A stretch of 64,000 bases of DNA from Epiperipatus broadwayi (GCA_028023455.1 JAQFVV010001067.1:1-64000), one strand, 5' to 3'. Shown: positions 1-14,194, counted from the stretch's first letter. Notes: generated by a model from the sequence alone, not told the origin. Translations and numbers: made by a program.

Positions 1-99
1 CTCCTTGTGATAAATAAATCACGCATGGAGCTTTAACAAAAATACATGTGCAAATAAAATAAAAAACATTAATATACAATAAAATAATTAAATAGAAAT

Positions 100-292
100 A
101 AAAATTTTTGATTATCATCAATTATAATCCAGTTCATAATGAATTTTCACAAAGTTTTCCTTGATAGGTCATTAACAATAAATCCAATGTTTCTTATAAA
201 AATATTATAAAATCTTGGACCAAGATAACATTTCTGATATCTACAATGAGTTTTAAAGTACACTGGTTCAAATAATAAATCAAAATCACTTG
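100..292 (-). pseudogene. LINE reverse-transcriptase C-terminal fragment
   Basis: Minus-strand translation gives a tract with a YLGPRFYN core flanked by THCRYQK on one side and a SLSRKTL-like run on the other. This is the 'GP.LWN.LP..LR...S...FK..L' tail seen at the end of many CR1/Jockey-type LINE ORF2 proteins. The fragment is cut at its upstream side by the (AAT)n tract, and nothing else of the element is visible in the window. It is a short decayed remnant; the family assignment rests only on this tail pattern. Confidence 0.5.
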
Positions 293-577
<285 letters not shown>

Positions 578-587
578 ACAAAGTAGC

Positions 588-1591
588 ACTCATGGTTATT
601 TCATCTCAATTTTTGAGCATTTTAAATAAAAAAGTGAAACATGCAATTAAATCTATGAAGGGAAAAGCTGCAGAAATGACAAAACTACAATCAATATCTT
701 TAAAAAAAATAGAAAAATTGTTGGCAAAATTATGTACTAAATATTTAAATGATAAAGATATGCTAGATAATGCAGTCATACTAATATTTTTAAAAAATGA
801 TAAAGAAAATATAGAAATTGCAAATTCTCCCTAAAATATTTATCAAATAAAAACTTTGAATTTTAACCAATCTAAAGCACAAATATTTAAAAATGTTATA
901 GCACAATGGATCATATCCAGATATTGAGGGATGTTATAGAAAGGACCAATGAATATGAATTATTGTTATGTTTTGGAAGAAAGGTATTTGATTGCATAAG
1001 CATTTTTACAATGATTAAAGCATTGAATTATCAAAATATAGACGTGGGATAATGCCATATTTTGAACAATATTAAAATGCAACCACAATGATTAAATTAC
1101 ACAATGATACTAAAAGATTAATATTGAGTGGGATGTACAACAAAATTCATATATCCCAAAATTTTTACTGTAGTTTTACAAGAAGTATTTTGTGGATTAA
1201 AATGAAATTGTTTAGGTTATCTAGATTTTTCAACTGATGTGATTATTTTTGCTAATAATGCTTTAGAGCTTCAAGATGTGTTGCAAAAGTTATCAGATAA
1301 AAGTCAGAAAGTAGAACTAAAAATAAATGTTAAAGACACTAAAGTACTGCTTAACCTCTTTTCTCAGAAAAAAAAATTGGAGATGGATAATCCAAATTAG
1401 AAGTTATCAATTACAAATATCTTGGTTAAATATTTAATACAGATAGATGCATAATGGATTAAATTATTTATAGAATTCAACTTTGATAGAGTACTTTTAA
1501 TAAAAATAACTTGACATTAAAGAAAAAATATCTAATATTTTTTTTAAAAAAGATTTTTAGTGGATATTTTATTAGGTGTTATTTATGGATC
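588..1591 (+). pseudogene. RTE-type LINE reverse transcriptase, decayed copy 1
   Basis: Fragments in several frames follow the order of an RTE-clade ORF2: a linker with 'AIKSMKGKAAEM', then a 'KLCTKYLNDKDM' segment, a 'VIERTNEYEL'-like segment near 935-960, and further on 'VINYKYLG' near 1,405-1,425 followed by 'IMD.I.YRIQL'. The YKYLG block and the preceding 'LKINV..TKVL' are typical of the RTE reverse-transcriptase C-terminal part. The copy is full of frameshifts and stops and is 5'-truncated at the (AAT)n tract. Its 3' side, around a 'GVIYGSE' remnant, is interrupted by a minus-strand dispersed repeat at about 1,592. The order and wording match the copy at 48,982-53,075. Confidence 0.7.
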
Positions 1592-1765
1592 TGAGATTTG
1601 AGATCTATCTCAAGAAACTGATATACATGACCACACCCATGCTAAAAAGATGTATTATTTCCAATATACAAATTACATGCAGAACTAGCTTCATCAATTG
1701 GACCAGATTATAATCTCCCACACATATATACAATCAGTATAATTTGAACCTAAATAATATGAAAA
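1592..1765 (-). repeat. Dispersed repeat family R1, copy a
   Basis: Read on the minus strand it matches copies at 2,775, 22,395 and 37,705: an ACTGATT...TATATATGTG segment, a GATAATCTGG.CCAA block, a GTGCTGGTT-like block, an ATATTGG block, and a GTCATGTRTATCAG block. It sits directly at the broken 3' end of the RTE copy. No coding content. Confidence 0.65.
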
Positions 1766-2774
1766 TATCTATAGTGAATTCTAAAATATACAAATTCAAT
1801 AAATAAATTATAATCACTATGATCTCTTGGAGTTAAAAATTCCATCCAATTTTTATAATTATTTTTTATTGTTAAAGTAATATGCAGCACTTAACTCTCT
1901 ATATATAAAGAGCCTATCTGTCTATTACCTTAGTACTCCAAAACTAAAAGATCAAGTTTGATAGGAGGGTGTTACACATAACAATTTAAGATTATTTAAG
2001 CACTCATTGCCAGTATGACACTCCAAGATTAAAGATCTGTATTTAAGAAAGTGAAACAAAAAAAATTTGAATTATGATGATAATATTTTTAAATCAGCTT
2101 GTATTAAACTATATCAAATTGTTATATAACTCTTGGTAAAAAGCTTCTTGTATCAGATAATTCAACAGCTTTATATTTGACCAATATTTGAGAAAAACAA
2201 TTTATGATAAGTGAATTCTAATAAAAACCTCTAAACAGAGATAAACCATAATTAAATGTGAACAACTTGTTATTTATAAAATTCTATTAAGTATTATCTC
2301 TCAATCCTAAATCTTCTGCTGCTTATTTATGCATCATATATTATTATAATCTACTTTTTTATATGAGCAAAATTTGATGCATAATATTGAAATTGCTACC
2401 CAAAAATGGATACATCAACAGTGTCGCACATACAAATATATAAAAATTATTACATTAATATGGTAATTCAACTGTTTAAACAAAATAATTCTTCATACAA
2501 AGTTTAGAAAATATGTAATAGACACAGTTAATATATTTAAAATACTACTATATGCTATCATAACTGAACTTGCTACATATATCTGTTTATGCATATATGT
2601 ACAAAGTCTGACAAAAGAAATTATAGTTTTAAATAAAATGAATGAGATGTGAATTAAAATCTATGCTATTGTAAATTTCTTTTTTATATACATAACTTTA
2701 CTCAGATGTTATATTTTAATAGCCTAATGTAATGTATATATATTGAAATTTAAACTTATACAATAATAATGATA
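1766..2774. other. AT-rich intergenic DNA, nothing recognised
   Basis: No reading frame with recognisable protein similarity, no RNA-gene pattern and no repeat shared with other parts of the window that I could see. An old LINE fragment could be hidden here. Confidence 0.6.
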
Positions 2775-2962
2775 TAAGCACTGATTGTATATATGTGTAG
2801 AGATGATAATCTGGACCAAATGACGAGTGCTGGTTTAGCATGAAATACATATATTGGTGATTATCTTTTGGACATATATGTGGTCAAGTGTATCAGTGGT
2901 ATGAGATAGTGTGGAGAGTTGAGGGTCATGTGAAAGCCTAAGTTCAAAAAACCCTATATATT
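2775..2962 (+). repeat. Dispersed repeat family R1, copy b
   Basis: Plus-strand copy with the blocks GATAATCTGGACCAA, GTGCTGGTTTAGCA, ATACATATATTGGTGATTA, ATATATGTGGTCA and a closing AAGTTCAAA run. The end of the family consensus (GGGTTCAAATCTC in the 38-kb copy) resembles a Pol III B box (GGTTCGANNCC), so a SINE origin is possible, but the A box is not convincing. Confidence 0.65.
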
Positions 2963-3335
2963 ACATTGGTTGTACAGGTATATATATAGCCTGCATATTG
3001 TATATTAAATAATAATGATAATGAACAAATAAAAAGTTATATTTTAAAATATGATTAAAAAGGAAAGTTAAAATATAAACACCAAGCAAATCATTTAAAA
3101 ACTCATATACAGTATTTTGGTATATATGTGTAATATTGAAATTATATAGCACTAAATAGTAGATAATATTTTTTTGGAGTGATAAATTGTTTCAGTGTCA
3201 TTTATATTAAATTCGTTTCAACATATTGTAGTAACAAAATCAATTTGCAAAGCAAATGCAATGAAACATTGAATTTGATATCTATAATAATATTATGATT
3301 CGATGTCTGTATTATTAAAGCAATATATGTAATTA

Positions 3336-3531
3336 TATAACTGAATATTTGTAAATACAATAACTAAATAATTAAAAAGTATTATCCACTTAGGAGCACT
3401 TTGGATTATCCCAGTAATCTGTGTCAACTAAAGCTTTAGTTGACACAGATTACTGGGATAATCGAAAGCACTCCTAAGTGGATAATATTTTTTAATTATT
3501 TAGTTACTGTATTTACAAATATTCAGTTATA
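3336..3531. mobile_element. 196-bp palindromic MITE-like element
   Basis: The two halves are reverse complements with no spacer; the centre is the AAGCTT at 3,431-3,436. Only a few positions differ between the arms (for example around 3,402-3,407 versus 3,461-3,466). The ends read TATAACTGAATA and its complement, and the flanks allow a TA duplication, as for TA-targeting (Tc1/mariner-like) MITEs. No coding capacity. Extruded as DNA or transcribed as RNA it would form one long hairpin. Confidence 0.85.
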
Positions 3532-3589
3532 CACACACATATATATAAAGTTAAATAAGATATAATAAATTAAACAACATCCTAGTAAT

Positions 3590-3675
3590 TTTTTTTTCCA
3601 TATGTCATAGCATCGGCCGGGACGCGAACCCATAACCGTCTGCAACCAATTAGTAATTGTTACATCTTTTAGTCA
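3590..3675 (-). mobile_element. tRNA-derived SINE, copy 1 (diverged at its 5' end)
   Basis: On the minus strand: a B-box-like GGGTTCGCGTCCCGGCC, then GATGCTATGACATATGG and an A tail (T run at 3,591-3,598 on the plus strand). The 3' half matches the copies at 56,809, 61,979 and 62,596. The 5' half (A box, anticodon arm) is diverged. Confidence 0.75.
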
Positions 3676-4439
3676 AATAAATATCTAATCACCATACCCT
3701 TGCAATAAAAGAAACAAACAAATATTTTACCACAACAATGTATTTCAACTCAAACAATTTTTTAAGTAAATGTGATGTAGTTATTAAAAATTTGGTACTT
3801 ACACCTGTGTAGTATTTATAAATGGTTATGTATCTCTAAAACCACTAGAAAAAGGTTTCTTCGAGTCAAGATACATATAATCCTAATTTATTGATCTATT
3901 TTTTTAATTAAATTGCTATGATAACTAAATCCATCTTGTGAGTTTTATTAATCAACTAATTAAAGATTTAAAATTAGTAACAGTTATTTAATATATTGTA
4001 ATGGTCAGATTTGTGTAGTCATCAAACTTAATCTTAAGAACCATGTAATGATTACTTACTCACATATCAGTGTAACATTAATATAAACATTACCACAGAC
4101 AGTACAAAGTTGACTATCATATCTGATGCTAGCATATATGCCCTTTTATATCCAGCTGAGGTCAAGGAGATACAAGAGGCTCTTAAAACTAAAAAAAAAA
4201 GCTAATTGTGGTAAACAAGACATAAATGTGAAAGGTTACATGTATATAAATAAATTTATTAGTAACAATAAAAAAAATAGAATAAAGTTAATATGACTAG
4301 ACTTAAACCTATGATTCCATTGCATTTCTTGCAGGTTAAAAAAATGACTTAGCAACTAAACCTCATAGTTACTGCTATTTACATCCAATAGAGGGACTCT
4401 AAGCTTTATATATCTTAATAGCCAAAATAGTATTCAATT

Positions 4440-4665
4440 GGGTTATGAGTAAAGGGCAGGCAACAAGATGGGTGAAAAAAGTAATGCAGTATGCAAAAGA
4501 TTTGGATAAAGAATTTATATCTATACTTGTACAAAAGGTGGGATGATTGTGTTAGAAGGATTGTTGAGTGTTATAGTGATAAGGAATGGGATAAAAGAAT
4601 AGATATATTAATAAAGAATAGGAAGTTGGAGAGATGGAGAACTAGTATGGAGAGTAAAAAGAGTT

Positions 4666-4761
<96 letters not shown>

Positions 4762-5130
4762 TAAATGGAACATTTGGTGGAAGTTAATTTATGATAAGGG
4801 GGTTGGCTCGAATGGGATCTTTAACAAGAGAATATACATGTAAATGGAAAAGTATGGGTGATTTAGTCTGCAAATTGTATAAGAAAGGCATAGAACATAT
4901 TAGGCATCTGTTGATTGAATGTAAATGCTTAAAAGTTGAAAGGGTACAAATAATGAAGTTATGGAATAAATATGAACAAAGTGATTATACAGAAAGTGGG
5001 TTATTGGTTTTCATGTTGGGTTTGGGAAAGATAAGGGGGATTTAGATATAAAGGCCATAGAGTTGACAAAGATTATGTTGTGGAAATGGGATGGAGCATA
5101 TTATAGGAAAACTTAGGGTGGGGGATGGAA
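4440..5130 (+). pseudogene. LINE ORF2 C-terminus with zinc-binding RT tail
   Basis: A frame running through GQATRWVKKV and then RWDDCVRRIVECY..KEW, LERWRTSMESKKSLN, and after the TA microsatellite a DKGVGSN segment and a C-x2-Y...RHLLIEC zinc-knuckle-like tail (4,791-5,045, second cysteine replaced by tyrosine). It continues as DIKAIELTKIMLWKWDGAYY to about 5,118. This order (basic linker, 'S.E.KKSL..Y', GS block, C..C.....H..H.L.EC) is that of the C-terminal region of several LINE ORF2 proteins. The frame is broken by stops and by a 90-bp (TA)n expansion inserted within codons. The catalytic part of the reverse transcriptase is missing. Confidence 0.6.
4668..4759. repeat. (TA)n microsatellite
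   Basis: About 45 uninterrupted TA units inside the LINE relic. The apparent Tyr-Ile run of the overlapping reading frame is an artefact of the repeat. Confidence 0.97.
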
Positions 5131-5137
5131 GGAAAGG

Positions 5138-5220
5138 TAAAGTGGCTAACAGGTTTCTTTGGACATAGTTGCTGAGAGATTCATGACTCCGTTTAAGGAG
5201 AAGTCACAGTACATCACATC
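5138..5220 (+). repeat. Dispersed repeat R2, copy a (LINE 3'-tail-like)
   Basis: Starts AAAGTGGCTAACAGGTTT and ends with ACATCACATC; it recurs at 37,261-37,344 in the same orientation. Its position just after a LINE C-terminus suggests that LINE's 3' untranslated tail or a SINE sharing it. Confidence 0.6.
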
Positions 5221-8200
5221 AAAATCTTCAGGGTGGACATTCTATAATAGTGTAACTATTAATTAATGAATAATCAAGCAGTATTAAAATAGAAATATTT
5301 ACTTATATACATTAAACTTACACTTATTAATAAATTATCACAATGGACTTAGAAATATGACTCACTGCATGATTGTATTATCGGGCTTAGAAATACATTA
5401 AAAAGTGAATGTATTCCTGCCTTGGCAAGGCTACACATAAGAATTTCATCAGGTTCAAAGAATAAATATTTGCTCCTATAACCAGAAATAAACTTATTAC
5501 TATCAAGCAAGAAATTTATCTGCACTGATAAAAATATTAATGATAACAGTAAATATTATACAAGTATGAAAATATGGAAAATGTCTGCCTTGGTTTGACC
5601 ATATCTAAAAAATACTCAACCAATCCATTTCCACAAAGCAGGAATAATCATCTGCTTGGGGAACAAAAATATAAATTAATCAAAATATATAAATAACTCA
5701 ACATTACAATTTATTTAAAGAAGAAACAAACAATAAATAAGTCTGGAAATTAAAAGAAAAACAGGTATGAGTAGCCACATTATAAGTTTAAACAAGTGGT
5801 CATATATTACTTTATTTGACTAAATAAAGGCCTAATGGTTTATCCAATATAAATACTTAAAAAAAAACAATGAAAGGTTTGAATAATCCCTGCTTCATTG
5901 AAAGTCCATCCTAGAGATTGTACTCACATATTATGAAATATAATATCTATATGGTAGTTCAAGATATCTGTAGTTTAGATATATAATTATAATAACACAT
6001 TTATGTGGCTAACATAAACTAAAAGACATATATATTTGTCCCTTCAAAAAAGATATAAATTAATCTTATTTTTAATATTGTTTTAAAACTAGTTCACTTA
6101 CTTTTATATTTGTTTAAAAAAACTGTTTTTTTTTTAAATCGCAGTAATTGCACAAGTAAAGTTTTAATTGAAATAGATGACAATATTTTAAAAGAACAAA
6201 TGTTTGAACCAAGTGAGAAAAGGGGAATTGAAGCATCTCTATACTTTTGATTAATTTGATTTCTTTTAGGAGGAAAAATGATTCTCAGAATTTAAGAAAT
6301 GAAAATATATTCACAAAATAGTTCTCCATCACCAGGATCACTTGCATACTAAATCTAGCACATATAGATGACTTAAGAACCACAAATAGCAATATATTTG
6401 ATCATTCTTATAGTTTAATGTATATGTATAATATTAAAGTAAAACATACTATTAAAGAAAAGTATATAACAAAAAATAATAATACATGCAAAAGGAAAAC
6501 ATCAAATGCATGTGAATTATTTTATGGGTATTGGAGTGCAGAGATCTCATAATGAGAGTTCAATGTTTCTGTGATTCCCTTCATGAAGGATTTTAAAACC
6601 ATGGTGAGATATGAAGAGCAGTGTATAAGTATGATGGTGCATAGCTTTTGCATAGCTTTCATGGTGCAATTTACACTCATTTGATCCTAATTGGATCCTA
6701 GATGACCCCTTTTCTTGGATATTCCTTTAATTCTAGAGAAAGGCTGGATCTTTGGATTTACATATGATTGAGAGTGGCATAATTGACTAGGTATCTTATT
6801 TTTTTAATGAAGGCATGGCAGATCAGCATAGTGAATTTATTTAGAATGGCAGGAATATCAGAATAGGTACACTGGCCAGAAGACTTTAGATGGGCCCAGT
6901 TCACCAACTCCATCAGAACTCCAAACTCACACTTCCTTGAGATTGCAATGGGGAAGTGGACACAAGCTTTCTACTTGCAGGTCATTATGCATGGCTTCTA
7001 GCAGCCAAGTAGTTAATGAGCTTCTTAAAACTTTCTGAATGAAGATCTTGTGGACAATCTTGAAAATTTTTTTATCAAAAGATCAGCTTCAAAATTTTTT
7101 TCATAAAAGACCAACCTGAAGAAATTTCTTCATAAAACACCCTGTTTTCACATTTACCTAGGTATTTGCACTATTTTTCAACAAAAGGCATCTGGATTAG
7201 TTTTAATTAAAAAAATATTTATGCTGATAATAATCTTGATCAGTTTATTTACAATTTAATCTTCTACTTGTTTATTAATTAGAAATTTTTTTCAGATTCC
7301 AAATATCTTTTCTATACTTGCACTGGTTTACCATAAGACCAGATATTGTAGACATGATCCTTTAAATAAATAATACCAAGACTGTTCATTCTACTTTTTA
7401 CTACTTAGTTTTATTAAGAAAACTACCAATGCTTTATAATTAACCTTTTACAAATTTTATTAAAATCTAATGTTTAGGAATTTTAAGTAGCTTTTTATAT
7501 TAATTTTTTAACCAGAATGTTCTAGAATCTGTTATACATTTGAACATTATTAATTATTTATCTAATCTCAGCTGACGATTCTTTTTACACACATATATCT
7601 ATGCACCTTTAGTAAGTTTAATAAAGTAAATTTTAAAATTTTCCTATAATTAGAGTTTAAAAATATTTATATACAAATTGGCATGAAGCACATATATATA
7701 AGCATATATATAGCTTCAATATATATATAATTTGTAACTTTTATATTAATTATCCCTAATTTTTAATTAAACTAATACTAAACGATTAGGCTATTTTTTT
7801 CTAGAATTTTATTTAAAAAATTACTTCCAATGCATATTAGTTAAAAAAATAAATATATTTTTTTCCTTTATGAAAAAAACATAAACAACTTTAGATTTTT
7901 GATTTACTGCTAGAACATAATTTTGTAGTATATCAAATGGTGCTGCTTTGATATTTTATATGTATAAAATTAATTTTTTTTAAAAATAATTTTGTAACAA
8001 CGTTTTATCATTTATTTTAAATAATTATTATTTTATATTTTTCAAAAAGAATTAATAACATCAGAAGCAGTAAAAAATATCTTTAAAAAATTAGTTTTTA
8101 GTTTTTTTAAATTTCTAAATCAAATAATATCCAAACAAACATGGCTGCTTTTTTATAAGATTTGTTTTTAATAATTATATTGCAAATCTGTGTTTTCTGA

Positions 8201-11200
8201 TGCTAGAAAATAAAAAAAAAGATTCAATATTTACAAACCATTCACAAAATGTGTTGTGCTTTCAGATTACTATAAATGTTATTTACTTTTATAAGCAGTT
8301 TATTAGCTTAGAATGTATAAATTAACCCACAATGGCTACAATATGGTTTTGTAATGAAAATGCAAATTTCTGATAACACTCCTAAAAAAAGTTCTATATT
8401 ATGACAAATATTTCAATATTTGATTTTTTTTATTATAAACATTACTTATAATAAGTACTATATTTATATAAAAAAATTAAAAGAATATAACCATAAAATT
8501 ACAAAAAATAAAGAAATAAAATTATTTTTGTTAGAATAATCCTACTTGGAATCAGTTCTCTGAGATAGAATGGATAAATTAAAGTCTGTGTTCAAATTTC
8601 TTATAATAAGTCTTATAATATTTATATAAAAACATAGAAAAATAATCATAGAGTCCACAAAATGGAGAAACAAAATTATTTATGTTTAGATTACAAGTAG
8701 TATGTGCCACCACTAAACCTGAATGGCTTAAACCTTACACCCTGTGCTAAATATTTTTATTAGTATAGAATTTTTCTTTTCTATATAATTACATTATTGA
8801 CAGTTATTGATTGATTTATATACATATATATTGCTTGTGTGTATTTTTTATATCATCATGTTATTAATTATAAATTTAATTTATATTTACATTTGTAAGT
8901 ATAGCCACATAATCAGTCTATAACTGATAGTATTAATTATTATCACATCTTACTCTAAAGAAAAGAAATTGAATATGTTGTCCAATTTGTTTTTATATTG
9001 AAAGCAAAATAGTAAAATGCCTAAAATATCATATTGTCTTATTATAGATGTAAATTGATTGACTAGAATCATCGAAATTTGGTTACTTTACCATGAAAAA
9101 GATCTTAAGTTAAAACATTAAGAAATATTGATAAGTAATAAATAATTCAAAAGAACTAAAACTTGGTATTATTGATTCTAATTCTTTTTCAGATAGAGAA
9201 ATTTTTATTTTATTTTATATTCTATAACAATAATTTAATAAATAAAATTCTCAACCATAAGAAACAGATATATAATGAAAAATATTTTCTAAATCAAAAC
9301 TATTGGATCAATTAATTTGTATTGATTTATCAACTGTTTTTTGTTTTTTATAATGAATATACTGCAAATCAGAAAATCTCAAAAATGCACTTATAAAATT
9401 TTTTATAAACTTTTTGAAGAATCAATTAAAGTTATTCAATCACATGATTTGAGACAATATAAAAACAAAACATTGTTGCAGTGCTAAGAAGAATTATCCA
9501 AGAAAAGAAATATACATATATGTACTAAATTTATTATCATAATAATACTTTATATTAACCAAATAATATTTAAATAATTAAAAACTAATATTACTTTCTT
9601 TGATCTCCCAATTTATTGCTCACCTTTCTAGATTGTTTTAACTTAATAGCAAGAATGCCTTTTTCTTTTTATGCAGGTAGGTGTATTATCCATAAACACC
9701 CAACTTTGGAGTCAATTCATTATAAAATACATTTTTTTGATAATATTATAAGAAGAAATAATAATATTTCTTTTTATCAAACATACTTAAAACAATACAA
9801 TAAAAATCAAATTTAAGACATTTCATATCTAATTAGCTCAAGCACCAAAAATATGATTGGCTAAATTATTAACAGTGTTCTAAAATACACTATTACATTA
9901 TTAAAAAATATCATAAAATTTGTAACTACTATATTTATTTAATAATATTAATAACATTTGAAATGCACTATTAAATCAGAATAGTTATTTGAAAGGAAAT
10001 TACATTCTCATTAAAAAAGAGAATTTTACTATAATTACATTTCTTTTAAAAATTATGCCTATAAAATTATTATATGTAAAATAGATACTGTTATTGAAAT
10101 CAGACAAACATATATTTGAATTATGAACTTCCCTACAACTAATTCTTAAAAAAATAAAAAATATCTATAAAATTTATTCACATTACTGGGAATTTATTTA
10201 AAAAGAAGATATGTCAGTCATTTCAGATTGGGCTAAATTATTTACACCAGATAAGCATCAATATTTATTAAAATAGAAGTCATAAAATTTCAAGAGAGTT
10301 TATATCTCTCTTAAATTATAAAAACTAGACAAATAAAATTTTTTAATTAAATTATTCTAGTGATAATTATCTATAGTTAAAACTGTCATTGTAGTGAACA
10401 TTTTTAAGATATTATCTAGTTAAAGATTCATTCCAAGAATTATAATATTAAATTTAAATAAAAATGCAGGTTCAGTCTATATTTTTGAACATATTTTTTT
10501 TACATAATTCTGCTATCTAAAAATATTACTTATGTTGCACAGTTAATGAAAAAGTAACAAAAAAATATATAACTAAATTTTTCTATTATTATTTGCATTT
10601 TGTTTAAAAAGATAAAGGATTGATTACAGATACAACCAATGGAATATGAATGTAGAAAATTTTAATATTAATTACTTTAATTAATCTCTCTTAGCTAATC
10701 ATTGATATATGTGCAGGCTACAATTTTACTTATATTTATTTGTTCATGTGAATGGAGAATGAAATAATTTATATTAAGATCATAATTATTATTGAAACTA
10801 GTTCTATTACTTAAAGTTCAAATAGTTTTATCTTATAATTATATTTGTAGCATTTCTTTTGTCAATTGTTTATTTTGGGTTTTTTTCTTGATTAGCTGAA
10901 TTAACTGTCCGTTAAAAGTATTTATAGAAATTTATAATCACAGTATTTAATATTACATCTAATTGTATTTTATCTACAATATTAACCAATATTGTTCAGT
11001 GACTGATACATTCAGGATAAGAAAGTTTAAAATCATCATCATTTCTTAAATTTTTCTAGTTAGTGATTGGGCAAAATTGATATAATTATTATTTACATAA
11101 TTTAGAATTAAATAATTTTAAAGTTTAATTTAATGACATCAGACTACTAACAATTACATTTAAACATTATTACCATTAACTGATGTTGGTTTCCATTTAT

Positions 11201-13243
11201 TGTGAAATAAGTTTATAATTAATAATCAAATGTGTTGATATTAAATGTATTTTAAAATGGAATGTTTACCTAATCCTGGAGAATCCTGCATCATGTTCTC
11301 ATGATCAGCCATTCATGAGTATTCCCTCTTTTCTTTGGATTTTAATGCTATTTTTTCAATCATTTATAGGACGATATTTCTATCATTTATAAATCTCTGT
11401 AGTCTTATAAAAAATCTTGGCACTATGAATTATGTGATTATTTATTCAACTATGATCTCTAATTGATCAAATGACTAGAATTGTTTGTTTTAGTATTGAT
11501 ATTAGAGCTATTGATTTGATTTATAAGAGATATTTTTTCATTTTGTTTTGTTTCAATGGAATATAAAAAGATAGTTTACTCAGTTATGGTTACATAGGGA
11601 TTGTTTTATAATACAAATGCTGGTGAAAGAGAATTCTACCTAATAGATGATATAATTAAATGGTGATTGATCGGTACAAACCAAAAATTCTATTACAGAT
11701 ATTATTATATCCCAGGTTCATACTTTCTTTTGCATTTTCTCGACATATTTTAATTTTTAAAATTCCTTTTTTATACCCTTTTTAATTTTTTTTTACTAAT
11801 TTATATATGGGATTTTGATTTTTTATCAAATTTACCTTCATTTTCTCAAAAAAAAAAAAAAGTAACAATAATTGCATTAATCCAAACTTTTTATTAACCT
11901 TTATAATAATGAGAACAACAAGGAATGATTCTCCATATAAGAAATATCCATCATTATTGTGTCATTTTATAATGTCTTGATTTCTTTTATAATTCATTTT
12001 ATTTCCTTGTGTGAATCTTTTTTTATTTTTTGAATACTTTTATGCTTAATTTTTTATTTTGTGGCAAATAGACTTGCTTTTTCCTAAAACTAATAATTTT
12101 AATAATACTTTAGTAATAAAATTTGTTTGAGTTCAGTTCTAATTGTAAATAATTTCTTCAGATTTTCATCAAACAGAAAATAGTTCAATCCTATTCCAAA
12201 CATCTTCAGGAGTGAAGTTTAACTGTAAGGGCTTTTATAGATTGATCAACATTAATCTAAAACTCAGATGAATTGGCATTTTTCATCACAATCAGCCATA
12301 ATGTGGCACACCAGTTAAAAGAGATACATCTGAATCTACAAATCATGAATCAACCTACTGTCAGAATTACTCTATAAAAGACAGTTTTTCATTGAATCAA
12401 CATTTACTTTGAACACTAATACAGATGACACTAGTCATAAAGCCAACTAAGCTCATAATTAATAAACAATCAAGCATTCAGTATATCAAACATTTTTAAG
12501 TACACTGCTAATTAGTAATAAATAATACTAGTCAGATTGACAAATATAACCAAAAAAGAATATCTTTTTGGAGTACTGATTATAAAGATAACTGGTTCTT
12601 TAGGATGAAGTCATACACATTCTCTCTGAATGAGTTTAATTTATCTACACTTTATTGTTAAATACAAATTGATATCTTTCCTTAATAAATAAAATTCAGA
12701 TATAATTAATAGTATGAACAAATAAACATTTATCTTATCAATTTAATTTTACTTATTAAGATAATTAATTTTAAAACACATAAATAATAATGGTTGTTAC
12801 TTTTGTTTAGGTGCCAACTAGTAAAATTATATAAACAATTCTAAATCTTTTTTCAGATAAAATTTTACTCTTAATACACAAAGTTAGTAAACAACATCAA
12901 ATATGATAGAGAAAATACAATTTAAAAGTAAAATTAAATATGTAGATCAGATGAAAATTCACAAAGCATTTTTATACCATGAATACACAATAAAAAAGAG
13001 ACCAGATCAATTAATTAAGAAAAATAATAATTAATATACAAGATATGAAAATAGCCCATAACAGTAATTTTTAAGAATAGAGCATATATAAAGAACCATT
13101 CAAATTTTAGATAATAAAACTAGTGATAATAATAATCGTAATTGCTTTCTGGACATAACTAAATAATTGTATAAAATTCTCATATACAAATATATTCCAA
13201 TTGTCAATTCTTGCACTCAATATTCACCCTTTATAATATATAT
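5221..13243. other. 8-kb AT-rich stretch with no recognisable gene
   Basis: Reading frames are short and of low-complexity composition. A slightly GC-richer island at about 6,530-7,040 has no recognisable translation on either strand. A diverged tandem duplication is visible at about 8,445-8,530 versus 8,599-8,690 (both start CTTATAATAAGT). I see no RNA gene, CRISPR array or clear transposon end. Confidence 0.6.
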
Positions 13244-13759
13244 TGTTACAGAGTGTTTTAGTATTTTAAAAGTAAAAATACTTAGGAAATTTCGTTTAAA
13301 AAAAAACGAAATTAAACAAAAAAAGTAAAGTAAAATAAAAATTTGAAGAAAAAGAAATTTAAGAACAAAAGATTAAGATAGGGGGGTTTATTGTTAAATT
13401 AAAAAAGGGAGGGGATTGAAATAAAAATGATTTAATATTACTTTTAATTAATTCATAATAAAACTAAAAAAAGGGAGTTTGTTTTGTCTTATAATAAAAA
13501 GATTGAATGTGTGTGTGTGTGTATAAATAGATTTTGAAAAAATGGAAGAAATTTTAAAAAGACAATGAAGAGCTAATGTAATAAAACAAAAGGAAATCTA
13601 ATTAAATGGCTAAGAGAAAATTAACAAAGAAACTAAATATTATTATTCACTTAAACCAACAACCAATGGAAAAGATCAGAGACTTTAAATAAAAGAAACA
13701 GAAGTCCAATCAGAGCGAAATAGAATGTATGATGGATCTGCAAGATAAGAAGCACCCAG

Positions 13760-13769
13760 TATAAAAAGG
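13760..13769 (+). promoter_or_regulatory. TATA box of the E1 5' LTR
   Basis: TATAAAAAGG, preceded by a CAAGATAAGAAG segment shared with the E2 LTR just upstream of its own TATA box. The 3' LTR has the weaker TATAAAAATG at about 17,444. Transcription would run rightward through the rest of the LTR into gag. Confidence 0.65.
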
Positions 13770-14187
13770 AGAATTTTGTATTGTTATTTAATTGACTAAA
13801 AAAATTATATATAATATAAATTAGAAATAAATTTGATCGGAAATAAATTGGATCAAAAAATTATTAATAAAATAAACTGTATAATAAATTGATTGATTCC
13901 AAAAAATTACAGAAGCTACTATTAGAAGAGAATGTGCATTGCTGGACCTATTGTATCATGCACCAGCCTAAACCTTCTCTGCAGTACCACCAGCAGATTG
14001 TTCGAAGGATAAACCATGTTTGTGTAAAGTCTAAGGAACAATGGAGTGTCCATGCCAAGATCCATGAGAGTTCATATAATATCACAAATTATGGATAGAT
14101 CTATGAGGAATTAGTACCAACCAGTTGGAACCAACAAATTACAGAAGCTACATTTTGTCATATTCACATCAAATCAAATTCAAATCC

Positions 14188-14194
14188 TAGGTAA
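14188..14194 (+). promoter_or_regulatory. Candidate splice donor in the E1 LTR
   Basis: CCTAG|GTAACATTT at about 430 bases after the TATA box. E2 has GCTAG|GTAATATTT at the equivalent place. The conserved AG|GTAAYATTT inside otherwise diverged LTR sequence suggests selection for a 5' splice site; this is inference. Confidence 0.4.

Noticed and set aside
4107-4200. Short open frame with SDASIYALLYPAEVKEIQEAL
   Set aside because: About 30 codons, no recognised domain and no supporting exon boundaries; it may belong to the nearby LINE but I cannot show it.
13889-14098. 69-codon frame in the E1 LTR
   Set aside because: The aligned part of the other LTRs does not keep the protein sequence; it is LTR leader.
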